DNA from: Massilia polaris
Lineage (GTDB): Bacteria; Pseudomonadota; Gammaproteobacteria; Burkholderiales; Burkholderiaceae_D
Direction of reading: 5' to 3'
Length of the DNA stretch: 64,000 nt
Assembly (NCBI RefSeq): GCF_012927275.1
Contig: NZ_JABBGG010000002.1
Span: 434,001 to 498,000, forward strand
Of this stretch, positions 37,068 to 44,455 are shown one piece after another. Position 1 is the first letter of the stretch; every line of letters starts with the position of its first letter. The notes under the pieces were generated by a model. That model saw only the letters and a program-made list of their open reading frames with translations. It made no database searches and had not been told where the DNA came from. The position numbers were made by a program, and so were the translations under genes.

Positions 37068-38369
37068 TTACGTGCGGCGGCTTTTCGGCCAGAAGCGGTG
37101 CAATGCCGGCGTCACGCTCGAGCCGTGCACGATGATCGAGAGGATGATCGTGACGACGGTGAACTGGATCAGGTCGCGCGCCAGATGGTGCGGCAGGCCG
37201 TGGTTGATCGCGTACATCAGGTAGTACAGCGAGCCGATGCCGCGCACGCCGAACCAGCCGGTGATAGAACGCACGCGCATCGGGGCGTTCGAGCCGGCCA
37301 GGCCCAGCATGATGCTCAGCGGACGGGCGATCACGAACAGGAACACCGCGGTGCTGACCGAGCGCCAGTTGAAGTCGGAGCTCGCCACCATGCCGCCAAG
37401 CAGCAGCACAAGGGTCAGTTCGGACAGCCGCTCGAGGTGTTCCTTGAACACCAGCGATTCGCCGCTGACCGTCAATGGCACTTCGTGTTCGTCGCCGGTC
37501 ACCTGGTCTTCGACATCGTCGGCCACCAGCAAGCCCTGCCGGTCTTTATGGGCACCGGATAAGACCAGCTCGGTCTGGCGCAGCGCGACGCCGGCGAAAA
37601 AGACCGCCAGGAATCCCCACGCATGCGCCATCACGGTCAGGCCGTACACGACCCCGATCAGCCCGAGCGCAACGAGGTCATCCAGCACCTCATGCTTCGG
37701 CTCGCGGTTGCGCAGTCGCCACCCGATCTGGCCCAGCAGGGCGCCGCCGGCGATGCCCAGCACGATTGCGGCCAGCGTCGCCCAGACCACGTCGACGGCC
37801 AGCCAGCGCCAGCCGAACTCGCCGAGCTCATGCGCACCAAGCAGGCCCAGGCCCAGCATCACAAACGGGAAAGCGGAGCCATCGTTCATTCCCGCCTCGG
37901 AAGTCAGTGCGAAGCGCAACTGGTCGCGGTCTCCGGCATGGCGGATCTGGACGTCGGTCGCGAGTACCGGATCGGTCGGCGCAAGTATGGCGCCCAGCAA
38001 GATGCCGGCGCCCAAGGGCAGGCCGACGACGAAATGGGTGAAGGCGGCGATCAGGCCGACCGTCAGCGACATCGACACCCACGCCATGCGGATCGGCGTT
38101 GCCCAGCGCTTGCGCGTGATCGGCACCGGCATTTTCACGCCGGCGGAAAACAGCGAGATCAGCACCGCGATCTCGGTGAGCGTTTCCAGCAGGTGCGATT
38201 CCTTGGTGGGGTCGAAGGCAAAAACGTTGAGCGCCAGCGGCCCAAGGATGAGTCCGACGGCAAGGTAGACGATGCTCGAGGAGACCGGCAGCCGCGATAT
38301 CGACGTCGCGAAAAGACCGCGTGCCAGCATCAGGCATCCGATCAGGATGAACCAGTGGATTGTTGTCAT
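37068..38369 (-). CDS. Na+/H+ antiporter (CPA1 / NhaP-type)
   Basis: A 433-residue polytopic membrane protein with about 12 hydrophobic segments. CPA1 signatures are present: APTDPVLATDVQ and SEAGMNDGSAFPF, which hold the ion-binding Asp residues. It exchanges protons for Na+ or K+ at the inner membrane. There is no extended C-terminal regulatory domain. It is divergent from rtcB. Confidence 0.88.
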   Translation of the reverse strand: MTTIHWFILIGCLMLARGLFATSISRLPVSSSIVYLAVGLILGPLALNVFAFDPTKESHLLETLTEIAVLISLFSAGVKMPVPITRKRWATPIRMAWVSMSLTVGLIAAFTHFVVGLPLGAGILLGAILAPTDPVLATDVQIRHAGDRDQLRFALTSEAGMNDGSAFPFVMLGLGLLGAHELGEFGWRWLAVDVVWATLAAIVLGIAGGALLGQIGWRLRNREPKHEVLDDLVALGLIGVVYGLTVMAHAWGFLAVFFAGVALRQTELVLSGAHKDRQGLLVADDVEDQVTGDEHEVPLTVSGESLVFKEHLERLSELTLVLLLGGMVASSDFNWRSVSTAVFLFVIARPLSIMLGLAGSNAPMRVRSITGWFGVRGIGSLYYLMYAINHGLPHHLARDLIQFTVVTIILSIIVHGSSVTPALHRFWPKSRRT

Positions 38370-38533
38370 GTGGAATATGGCTATTGCGCTTGCAGTTCAT
38401 GCTACAGGTGACGCCTGCGTCCATCCGTTCGCTTGCACACGTAGAGTTTTTGAGGGAGCCGCGATCCTGCCGCGCACCGCGCCAGTGTGATTTTTGCGAT
38501 CATGGTGGCCAGCAGCGCGACGCGGAGAATCAG

Positions 38534-39772
38534 ATGAAGAACGACACCACCTACGAGGTCATCAATAACGACGGCGCCCGCCCGATCAAGATGTGGACCA
38601 AAGGCGTGCCGGTGGAAGAAGCGGCCAAGCAACAACTGGCGAACACGGCGAAGCTGCCATTTATCTATAAACATGTCGCCGTCATGCCGGACGTGCATTT
38701 GGGCAAGGGCTCGACGATTGGCAGCGTCATCCCGACCCTTGGCGCGGTGATTCCGGCCGCGGTCGGCGTCGACATCGGCTGCGGCATGATGGCGGCGAAG
38801 ACCACGCTGACTGCCAGGGACCTGCCCGACAGCCTGGGGAAACTGCGCAGCGCCATCGAACAGGCGATCCCTCACGGCATGTCGCCGAAAACCCGCAGCT
38901 TCAAAGGTCCGGACAAGGGCTCATGGAGCAAGGCGCCGTCCGCGGTCGATGCCGGATGGCTCCAGCTCAAGGACGAGTTCGACGAGATTTGCCGCAAGCG
39001 GCCGAACCTGAAAAACACCAACAACTACAAACATCTCGGCACGCTCGGCAGCGGCAATCATTTTGTCGAGGTATGCCTGGACGAAGAAGGCTTCGTCTGG
39101 CTGATGCTGCACTCCGGCTCGCGCGGTGTCGGCAACGCGATCGGCACCCAGTTCATCGAGCTGGCCAAGCAGGACATGCGCAAGCACCACATCAACCTGC
39201 CCGACCAGGACCTGGCCTACCTGTCGGAGGGCACCCAGCATTTCGACGACTATATCCAGGCGGTCGGCTGGGCCCAGAAGTTTGCGCGCATCAACCGCGA
39301 AGTCATGATGCAGAACCTGATCGCCGCGTTGCGTACGGTGATCACGAAGCCGTTTGAAACGCACGTCGAGGCCGTCAACTGCCACCACAACTATGTGCAG
39401 AAGGAGCAGCACTTCGGCAAGGACGTACTGGTGACGCGCAAGGGCGCGGTGTCGGCGCGGCCGGGCGAGCTGGGCATCATCCCCGGGTCGATGGGCGCGA
39501 AGAGTTTCATCGTACGCGGCAAGGGCAATCCGGAAAGCTTCAACAGCTGCAGCCACGGCGCCGGGCGCATCATGAGCCGCACCGAAGCAAAGCGCCGCTT
39601 CACGGTCGAAGACCACATCGGCGCGACCAGGGGCGTCGAATGCCGCAAGGACGCGGCCGTGATCGACGAGATCCCGATGGCCTACAAGGACATCGAGGCG
39701 GTGATGCACGCCCAGCGCGAGCTGGTGGAGGTGGTGCACACCTTGAAGCAGGTGGTATGCGTCAAGGGCTAG
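38534..39772 (+). CDS. rtcB: RNA-splicing ligase RtcB family protein
   Basis: A 412-residue protein from ATG 38534 (GGAG site at about 38524); the frame is open further upstream. The metal-binding D80 and C83 (VGVDIGCGMM) and the guanylylated His, H341 in SHGAGR, are visible. Further conserved pieces are LGTLGSGNHFVEV, LHSGSRGVGN and the PGSMG loop. RtcB joins 3'-phosphate (2',3'-cyclic phosphate) to 5'-OH RNA ends with GTP. rtcA lies 2.4 kb downstream. Confidence 0.95.
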   Translation: MKNDTTYEVINNDGARPIKMWTKGVPVEEAAKQQLANTAKLPFIYKHVAVMPDVHLGKGSTIGSVIPTLGAVIPAAVGVDIGCGMMAAKTTLTARDLPDSLGKLRSAIEQAIPHGMSPKTRSFKGPDKGSWSKAPSAVDAGWLQLKDEFDEICRKRPNLKNTNNYKHLGTLGSGNHFVEVCLDEEGFVWLMLHSGSRGVGNAIGTQFIELAKQDMRKHHINLPDQDLAYLSEGTQHFDDYIQAVGWAQKFARINREVMMQNLIAALRTVITKPFETHVEAVNCHHNYVQKEQHFGKDVLVTRKGAVSARPGELGIIPGSMGAKSFIVRGKGNPESFNSCSHGAGRIMSRTEAKRRFTVEDHIGATRGVECRKDAAVIDEIPMAYKDIEAVMHAQRELVEVVHTLKQVVCVKG

Positions 39773-39781
39773 GCGGGGTGC

Positions 39782-40945
39782 TCAGCGCTGGTACGCCCCG
39801 ACGTCATAGGCGGCAAGCTTGCGCGCCTTGCCGTTGATATCGACGGTGGGCGTGTGCGACGCGATACCTTTGCCGACGCCGGGCGAAGTCGGCAGCAGGC
39901 GCAGGTCCGGCGTGCCGTTTTTCGAATAGCTAATGAATTGCGGCGCCGCGCTGATCGTCCCCGTGTGCTTGAGGCCGTTGCGCAGTCCCCAGTCGGCGCT
40001 TGCGTTCTGGAACACCAGGTTGCTGCGGTAGGTGTTGTTCCTGCCGGTCCAGCCATGCTCGGTGATCCCGGTCTTGTTATCGAACACGATGTTGTTGTGC
40101 ACGCTGGTGTAATCGTTGGGGCCCTTGGTGTGATAGTAGTCGCCACCGCCGACCAGGATGCCGGCGGTCGAGCCCACGACGGTGTTGTTCGAAATGGTCG
40201 CGTGGCGCGCGTCGTGCCAGAGCTGGATGCCGGCGCCGCCGATTGCGTACACCACATTGTTCTGCACCCGGCCCGTGGTGTTCAGGTAAATCCCCTTCGA
40301 AAACTTGCAGCCGGTCGTGCCGATGTTATGCACGCTGTTGCCGATGACATCCGAACTGATCCCCTTGTAGTAGCTGTCCAGCCCGACGCCCGAGCTGCCG
40401 CTGCCGCCGCAACCGCTTTTCTCTCCAATGTGCTGTACCTGGTTATTGCGTATCGAAACATACGAGCCGCCGTTGTAGATGCCGTGCTGCCATGCGGTAC
40501 CGATGCTGGAGCCGCGGCCGTCGATGTCGAAGCCGACAATATCGACGTAGCTGCCGCGGTTGTCCCAGGCGGTGGTGCTGGCCGACTTCACCGGCGGGAC
40601 GATGCGCGCGCCCCATCTGACCACCGACCGGTACACGACGCGCGCGTTCGACTCGCCGCTCATGGTGGTGCGGAAGCCACCCGCATAAGTTCCCTTCGCC
40701 ACATGGATGGTCGTGTCGGGCAGCGCGATGCTGGCAGCGTGCTGGATGGTCTGGAAGGGGGAGGCTTCGGTACCGGGGTTGCTGTTCGAACCGTCCGGCG
40801 AGACGTAGTAGTTGTACTTGCTTGCTGGCGCTGCTTTGCTGTCGGGAGGAGGTGCGGCGGCGGCGTGCGCCAGGAGGACCGCAAGGCCGGTACAGATCAG
40901 GACGCCGGTACACGCATTTCTCGCAGAACGGATAAGTGCAGTCAT
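39782..40945 (-). CDS. Secreted right-handed parallel beta-helix protein (DUF1565/pectate-lyase-like)
   Basis: A 387-residue protein from ATG at 40945 (GAGGA just before it; the frame is open further upstream across the tRNA). A signal peptide (MTALIRSARNACTGVLIC...HAAAA) is followed by a DUF1565-type start, KYNYYVSPDGSNSNPGTEASP then FQTIQHAASIA and VAKGTYAG, and then repeated short strand-turn units (VSIRNNQVQHIG, GNSVHNIG, QNNVVYAIGGAG, ISNNTVVG, HNNIVFDN). That is a parallel beta-helix, as in pectate lyases and surface polysaccharide-binding or cleaving proteins. Substrate unknown. It points away from the neighbouring DUF4142 gene. Confidence 0.85.
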   Translation of the reverse strand: MTALIRSARNACTGVLICTGLAVLLAHAAAAPPPDSKAAPASKYNYYVSPDGSNSNPGTEASPFQTIQHAASIALPDTTIHVAKGTYAGGFRTTMSGESNARVVYRSVVRWGARIVPPVKSASTTAWDNRGSYVDIVGFDIDGRGSSIGTAWQHGIYNGGSYVSIRNNQVQHIGEKSGCGGSGSSGVGLDSYYKGISSDVIGNSVHNIGTTGCKFSKGIYLNTTGRVQNNVVYAIGGAGIQLWHDARHATISNNTVVGSTAGILVGGGDYYHTKGPNDYTSVHNNIVFDNKTGITEHGWTGRNNTYRSNLVFQNASADWGLRNGLKHTGTISAAPQFISYSKNGTPDLRLLPTSPGVGKGIASHTPTVDINGKARKLAAYDVGAYQR

Positions 40946-41000
40946 TGACAGGTCCTCACAGTCAAGTCGGCGACCGAAAGCAACGATCGCGCGAACGAAA

Positions 41001-41024
41001 GCGGAGGTCGGGAAAGACCTCCGC
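41001..41024 (-). terminator. Possible terminator of tRNA-Cys
   Basis: The 9-bp perfect stem GCGGAGGTC/GACCTCCGC lies 9 bases beyond the tRNA end; only a short T-run (TTT) follows on the minus strand. Confidence 0.5.
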
Positions 41025-41032
41025 GAAAAAGC

Positions 41033-41106
41033 TGGAGGCGGGTGTTGGAATCGAACCAACTTAGCCAGCTTTGCAGGCCGGCGCATTGCCATTTTGCTAC
41101 CCCGCC
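41033..41106 (-). tRNA. tRNA-Cys (anticodon GCA)
   Basis: Seventy-four bases with encoded CCA on the minus strand. The acceptor stem is GGCGGGG/CCCGCCT-like, the anticodon stem CCGGC/GCTGG encloses CTGCAAA (anticodon GCA), and the T-loop is GTTCGAT. It lies between rtcB and rtcA. Confidence 0.96.
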
Positions 41107-41321
41107 AATGGAACTCAGTTTCTACCATCGCGGCGAAAGGCGATTCATATGGATCAAACCTTGAATTGATGAGGGACATATACAACAGGGACTACTGGTG
41201 GCCCGCGGCACGCAAACTTGCGGTCAGGCTACCGGGCGCACGTCAAGATATGACACAGCTAGACTTTACCCATACCGGAATTGCTAATCCGGCATTGATG
41301 TTCACTTTAATGGAGATCGAA

Positions 41322-42158
41322 ATGCTGAAAACAAAAGTCGTGAAGACCCTGCTGAGCGCAAGCCTGGTTGCCGCGTTCGCCGCACCGATGGCCTTGCACG
41401 CGCAAGCGCCAGCTGGCATGAACACCCCGGCTGCCAGCGCCCTGAACAAGGCTGATCAGAAAATTGTCATGGATATGGCGCGCGCAAACATGGCCGAAAT
41501 TGAAGCCGGCAAGATGGCGGTCAGCAAAACCCAGAACGCCGAGGTCAAGGCATTCGCCCAGCGCATGATCGACGACCACACCAAGGCGCTCGCCGACGTG
41601 ACCACGCTGGCGCAGAGCAAGGGCGTGACCCTGCCGACCGAACCCGACGCCAAACACAAGGCGATGGCGGCCAAGCTCGGCAAGCTCGAAGGCGAAGCAT
41701 TCGACCGCGAATACATGAAGCAGGCCGGCGTGGCCGACCACACCAAGGTCCACGCGATGCTGAAGAAGGATTCGGCGCGCGCCAAAGATCCGGACGTGAA
41801 AGCGCTCGCGGCCAAGATGATGCCGACAGTCGAGGAGCACCTGCACTCGGCCAAGGGCATGCCGATGGCGTCGAAGGGCGGCGGCAAGACCGACGCCAAG
41901 GGCGTGAAGCCGCCGGTGACAGGCGAAGCGAACGATCACACGTCGCCAGGCGCGGTCAAGCCGCCAGCCGCGAAGGACACGTCGCGCTCGAAGTCAACGA
42001 GCTCGGGAACTTCCGGGACCATGGGAACGACCGGCGCGCCGGTTACGCCACCTGTGACCGGCGAGGCAAATGACCACACCTCGCCAGGCGCGGTGCGGCC
42101 ATCGCCGGCAGCGAACCAGACGGTCAAGCCGCCGCCGGCGCCAGCAGTCAAGTATTAA
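41322..42158 (+). CDS. DUF4142 secreted protein with C-terminal repeats
   Basis: A 278-residue protein from ATG 41322 (GGAG at about 41312). A signal peptide (VKTLLSASLVAAFAAPMALHA) is followed by a helical DUF4142 domain (residues about 35-190: MDMARANMAEIEAGKMAVSK, FAQRMIDDHTKALADV, HLHSAKGM), a ferritin-like four-helix fold of unknown function. The C-terminal 85 residues are Pro/Thr/Ser-rich with two copies of PPVTGEANDHTSPGAV. This tail is probably disordered. It lies between tRNA-Cys and rtcA, 31 bases before rtcA. Confidence 0.85.
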   Translation: MLKTKVVKTLLSASLVAAFAAPMALHAQAPAGMNTPAASALNKADQKIVMDMARANMAEIEAGKMAVSKTQNAEVKAFAQRMIDDHTKALADVTTLAQSKGVTLPTEPDAKHKAMAAKLGKLEGEAFDREYMKQAGVADHTKVHAMLKKDSARAKDPDVKALAAKMMPTVEEHLHSAKGMPMASKGGGKTDAKGVKPPVTGEANDHTSPGAVKPPAAKDTSRSKSTSSGTSGTMGTTGAPVTPPVTGEANDHTSPGAVRPSPAANQTVKPPPAPAVKY

Positions 42159-42189
42159 TCCGGGCGAGGCAGGGCCGAAGCACATCCGC

Positions 42190-43209
42190 ATGATCGAACT
42201 CGACGGATCGCAAGGCGAGGGCGGGGGGCAGATACTGCGCACCTCGCTCACCTTATCGATGATCACCGGAACGCCGTTCCGCGTGACGAACATTCGCGCC
42301 AATCGGGCCAAACCGGGGCTGATGCGCCAGCACCTGGTGGCCGTGCAAGCGGCGGCACAGGTATGCGGCGCGGAAGTGTCGCACGCCGAAGTCGGCTCCA
42401 GTGCGCTCGAGTTCAGGCCGCGCCGCATCAAGGCGGGCGATTACAAGTTCTCGATCGGAACCGCAGGCAGCTCGACGCTGGTCCTGCAAACCCTGCTTCC
42501 AGCGCTGCTGTACGCCGACGGGCCATCGACGGTACTGGTCTGCGGCGGCACGCACAACCCGATGGCGCCGCCTGCGCAGTTTCTCCAGCGGGCTTACGGC
42601 CGCGCGCTCGACATGATGGGCGCGCGAGTCGACATCCAGCTACGGCGCTATGGCTTTTATCCGGCAGGCGGCGGCGAGGTGCTCGCGTCGATTGAACCGT
42701 GTGCAGAGCTCCGCCAGGTTGAACTGATCGAACGCGGAGAGCTGTGCGGCGCATATGCCGAAGCAGTCGTTGCGGGGCTGCCTGGCGCCATTGCCGAGCG
42801 CGAGCTGCAGCTTGTTGGCGAGCGTCTCGGCTGGACCGGCGATCAACTCAAGGTCATCGAACCCGCGCGCGTCCAGGGACCCGGAAATGCGCTGTTGATC
42901 ACACTTGAGTACGAGGGAATAACGGAAGTGTTCACGGCGATCGGCGAAAAGCGTGTCCGCGCCGAGTCCGTCGCGGAGGCGGTCGTTGGGGAGGTGGAGG
43001 ATTATCTCAGCTCCGGCGGGGCGCTAGGCGAACATCTGGCCGACCAGGTGATGCTGCCGATGGCGCTGGCCGGCGGCGGTAAATTCTCGATGCACCGGGT
43101 GTCGCAACACGCGATAACGAATGCGGAAGTAATCAGTAAGTTCTTACCGGTCCGAATAGATTTCCAGCAGTCGATTGATCACTCCGTATGCTCTCTTTTA
43201 ACGGGCTAA
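42190..43209 (+). CDS. rtcA: RNA 3'-terminal phosphate cyclase
   Basis: A 339-residue protein from ATG 42190 (MIELDGSQGEGGGQILRTSL, the typical RtcA N-terminus). The catalytic His is H307 in VSQHAITNAEV. Other motifs are FSIGTAGSSTLVLQTLLPAL and GFYPAGGGEV. RtcA uses ATP to cyclise RNA 3'-phosphates to 2',3'-cyclic phosphates, the substrate RtcB can ligate. Its last 12 bases overlap the convergent desaturase gene. No RtcR regulator is present. Confidence 0.95.
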   Translation: MIELDGSQGEGGGQILRTSLTLSMITGTPFRVTNIRANRAKPGLMRQHLVAVQAAAQVCGAEVSHAEVGSSALEFRPRRIKAGDYKFSIGTAGSSTLVLQTLLPALLYADGPSTVLVCGGTHNPMAPPAQFLQRAYGRALDMMGARVDIQLRRYGFYPAGGGEVLASIEPCAELRQVELIERGELCGAYAEAVVAGLPGAIAERELQLVGERLGWTGDQLKVIEPARVQGPGNALLITLEYEGITEVFTAIGEKRVRAESVAEAVVGEVEDYLSSGGALGEHLADQVMLPMALAGGGKFSMHRVSQHAITNAEVISKFLPVRIDFQQSIDHSVCSLLTG

Positions 43210-44184
43210 GAGATATTTCAGGTACGCACCTTGGCCGTTGAAAATCGCGCTCTCGTCTACCAATCCTTCGCGCCGATAAATCTCATGCACCTTCGGCAGG
43301 TTGGCGAACGACACGCCCGGATGCATGTGGTGATATGCATGCAGCCCGAAGTTCAGGTCCGGCATCAGAGCGCGCTGCCACCAAGTCAGCTGGATCAGCG
43401 GCGTCGTTTCATGGATGGTGCCGTTCTCGATATTGTATTCATGCTCGCAAACGGCGATCCATCGCACCATCAGCTGGGTCACGGTCATCGCCGGTACCAC
43501 CCAGTAAATCAGGAATACGGTCCAGCCACCGACAGCAGTCAACACGCCTGCAGCCACCACAAAGAAAGCGTAGCGCAGCCATTTCGGCGATGGATTGCGG
43601 CGAGTGAATTCGTCGGTGCGCGGCGCGGTTTTCCCGCGGATCAGGCGGATCAGGTTCATCGCCGTCAGGTCTTTGACCGCGATCATTACCAGCTGGCCTA
43701 ACGACTTCGGGAAGGTCCATTCGTCACCCGATTTACGGAGGAAGTCCGGATCATCCTGGGTGAAGCAGTATTTGTGGTGCGAGAGATGGACCTTCGCATA
43801 ATCCTCCACCGTCGTCACGAATAGCGGATATACCGCGAACACGTTGATAAACCAGTCAGCGTACTTGCTGCGCATGCCGAGGCGGTGCACCTGCTCGTGC
43901 AGCAGCAGCGCGAGCGCCATCTGGCGGGTGCCGATCAGGAAGATACAAAACAGCGTGACCGCCAGGTTATCGAAATAGACGCCGGCTGTGATAAACGCTG
44001 CGATGCAGGCCCAGGTAAATAGCAGCTCGGCCGCGAAGCGCTTTGGGCGTGCGCCGGATAAGGCCATTATTTCGCGGCGCGCATCCGAGGACAAGGCCGA
44101 CGCTTCCGCCAGCACGGCCGGGCGGAGCGGTTTTGTCGCAAGCGGCAGGTCAGGCGCGAGGATGGCGGTGCTTTGCGTGGTCAT
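43198..44184 (-). CDS. Fatty acid desaturase family protein
   Basis: A 328-residue membrane enzyme with three histidine clusters that bind the di-iron centre: HEQVH (96-100), HLSHH (133-137) and HAYHHMH (282-288). Hydrophobic segments lie at about residues 55-95, 115-125 and 205-240. This is the integral-membrane desaturase/hydroxylase fold, which inserts double bonds or hydroxyl groups into acyl chains or other lipids, such as carotenoids. Substrate not assigned. It is tail to tail with rtcA and divergent from the TonB-dependent receptor gene. Confidence 0.85.
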   Translation of the reverse strand: MTTQSTAILAPDLPLATKPLRPAVLAEASALSSDARREIMALSGARPKRFAAELLFTWACIAAFITAGVYFDNLAVTLFCIFLIGTRQMALALLLHEQVHRLGMRSKYADWFINVFAVYPLFVTTVEDYAKVHLSHHKYCFTQDDPDFLRKSGDEWTFPKSLGQLVMIAVKDLTAMNLIRLIRGKTAPRTDEFTRRNPSPKWLRYAFFVVAAGVLTAVGGWTVFLIYWVVPAMTVTQLMVRWIAVCEHEYNIENGTIHETTPLIQLTWWQRALMPDLNFGLHAYHHMHPGVSFANLPKVHEIYRREGLVDESAIFNGQGAYLKYLLAR

Positions 44185-44381
44185 GATGGTTTCCGGCGTC
44201 GAAATAATTGAGGTCTACCAGCATGATGACCCAGCTAAGGTGTCTCCAATCCGCCGAAAACCGACACAATTCCGTCTTACTAAATTAAATAGACAAAAAT
44301 GACACAGCCTCGATCGATAGCAAGATTTGACAAACGTGGCCTGAAATATAACGACAGAATGCGTTCAATACGAAGAGGAGA

Positions 44382-44395
44382 GACGCTCGAGCGTC
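44382..44395. promoter_or_regulatory. Perfect 14-base palindrome before the TonB receptor
   Basis: GACGCTCGAGCGTC lies 60 bases upstream of the receptor ATG, and TTGACA (44327-44332) is nearby with a suboptimally spaced TATAAC. It is a candidate operator, possibly for a LacI- or GntR-type regulator, none of which is next to the gene. Confidence 0.35.
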
Positions 44396-44455
44396 CGCCG
44401 AATTCGGTACTGGAAGTCTTACGGTAATCGAAACCCATATAGTCTTGGAGACAAC

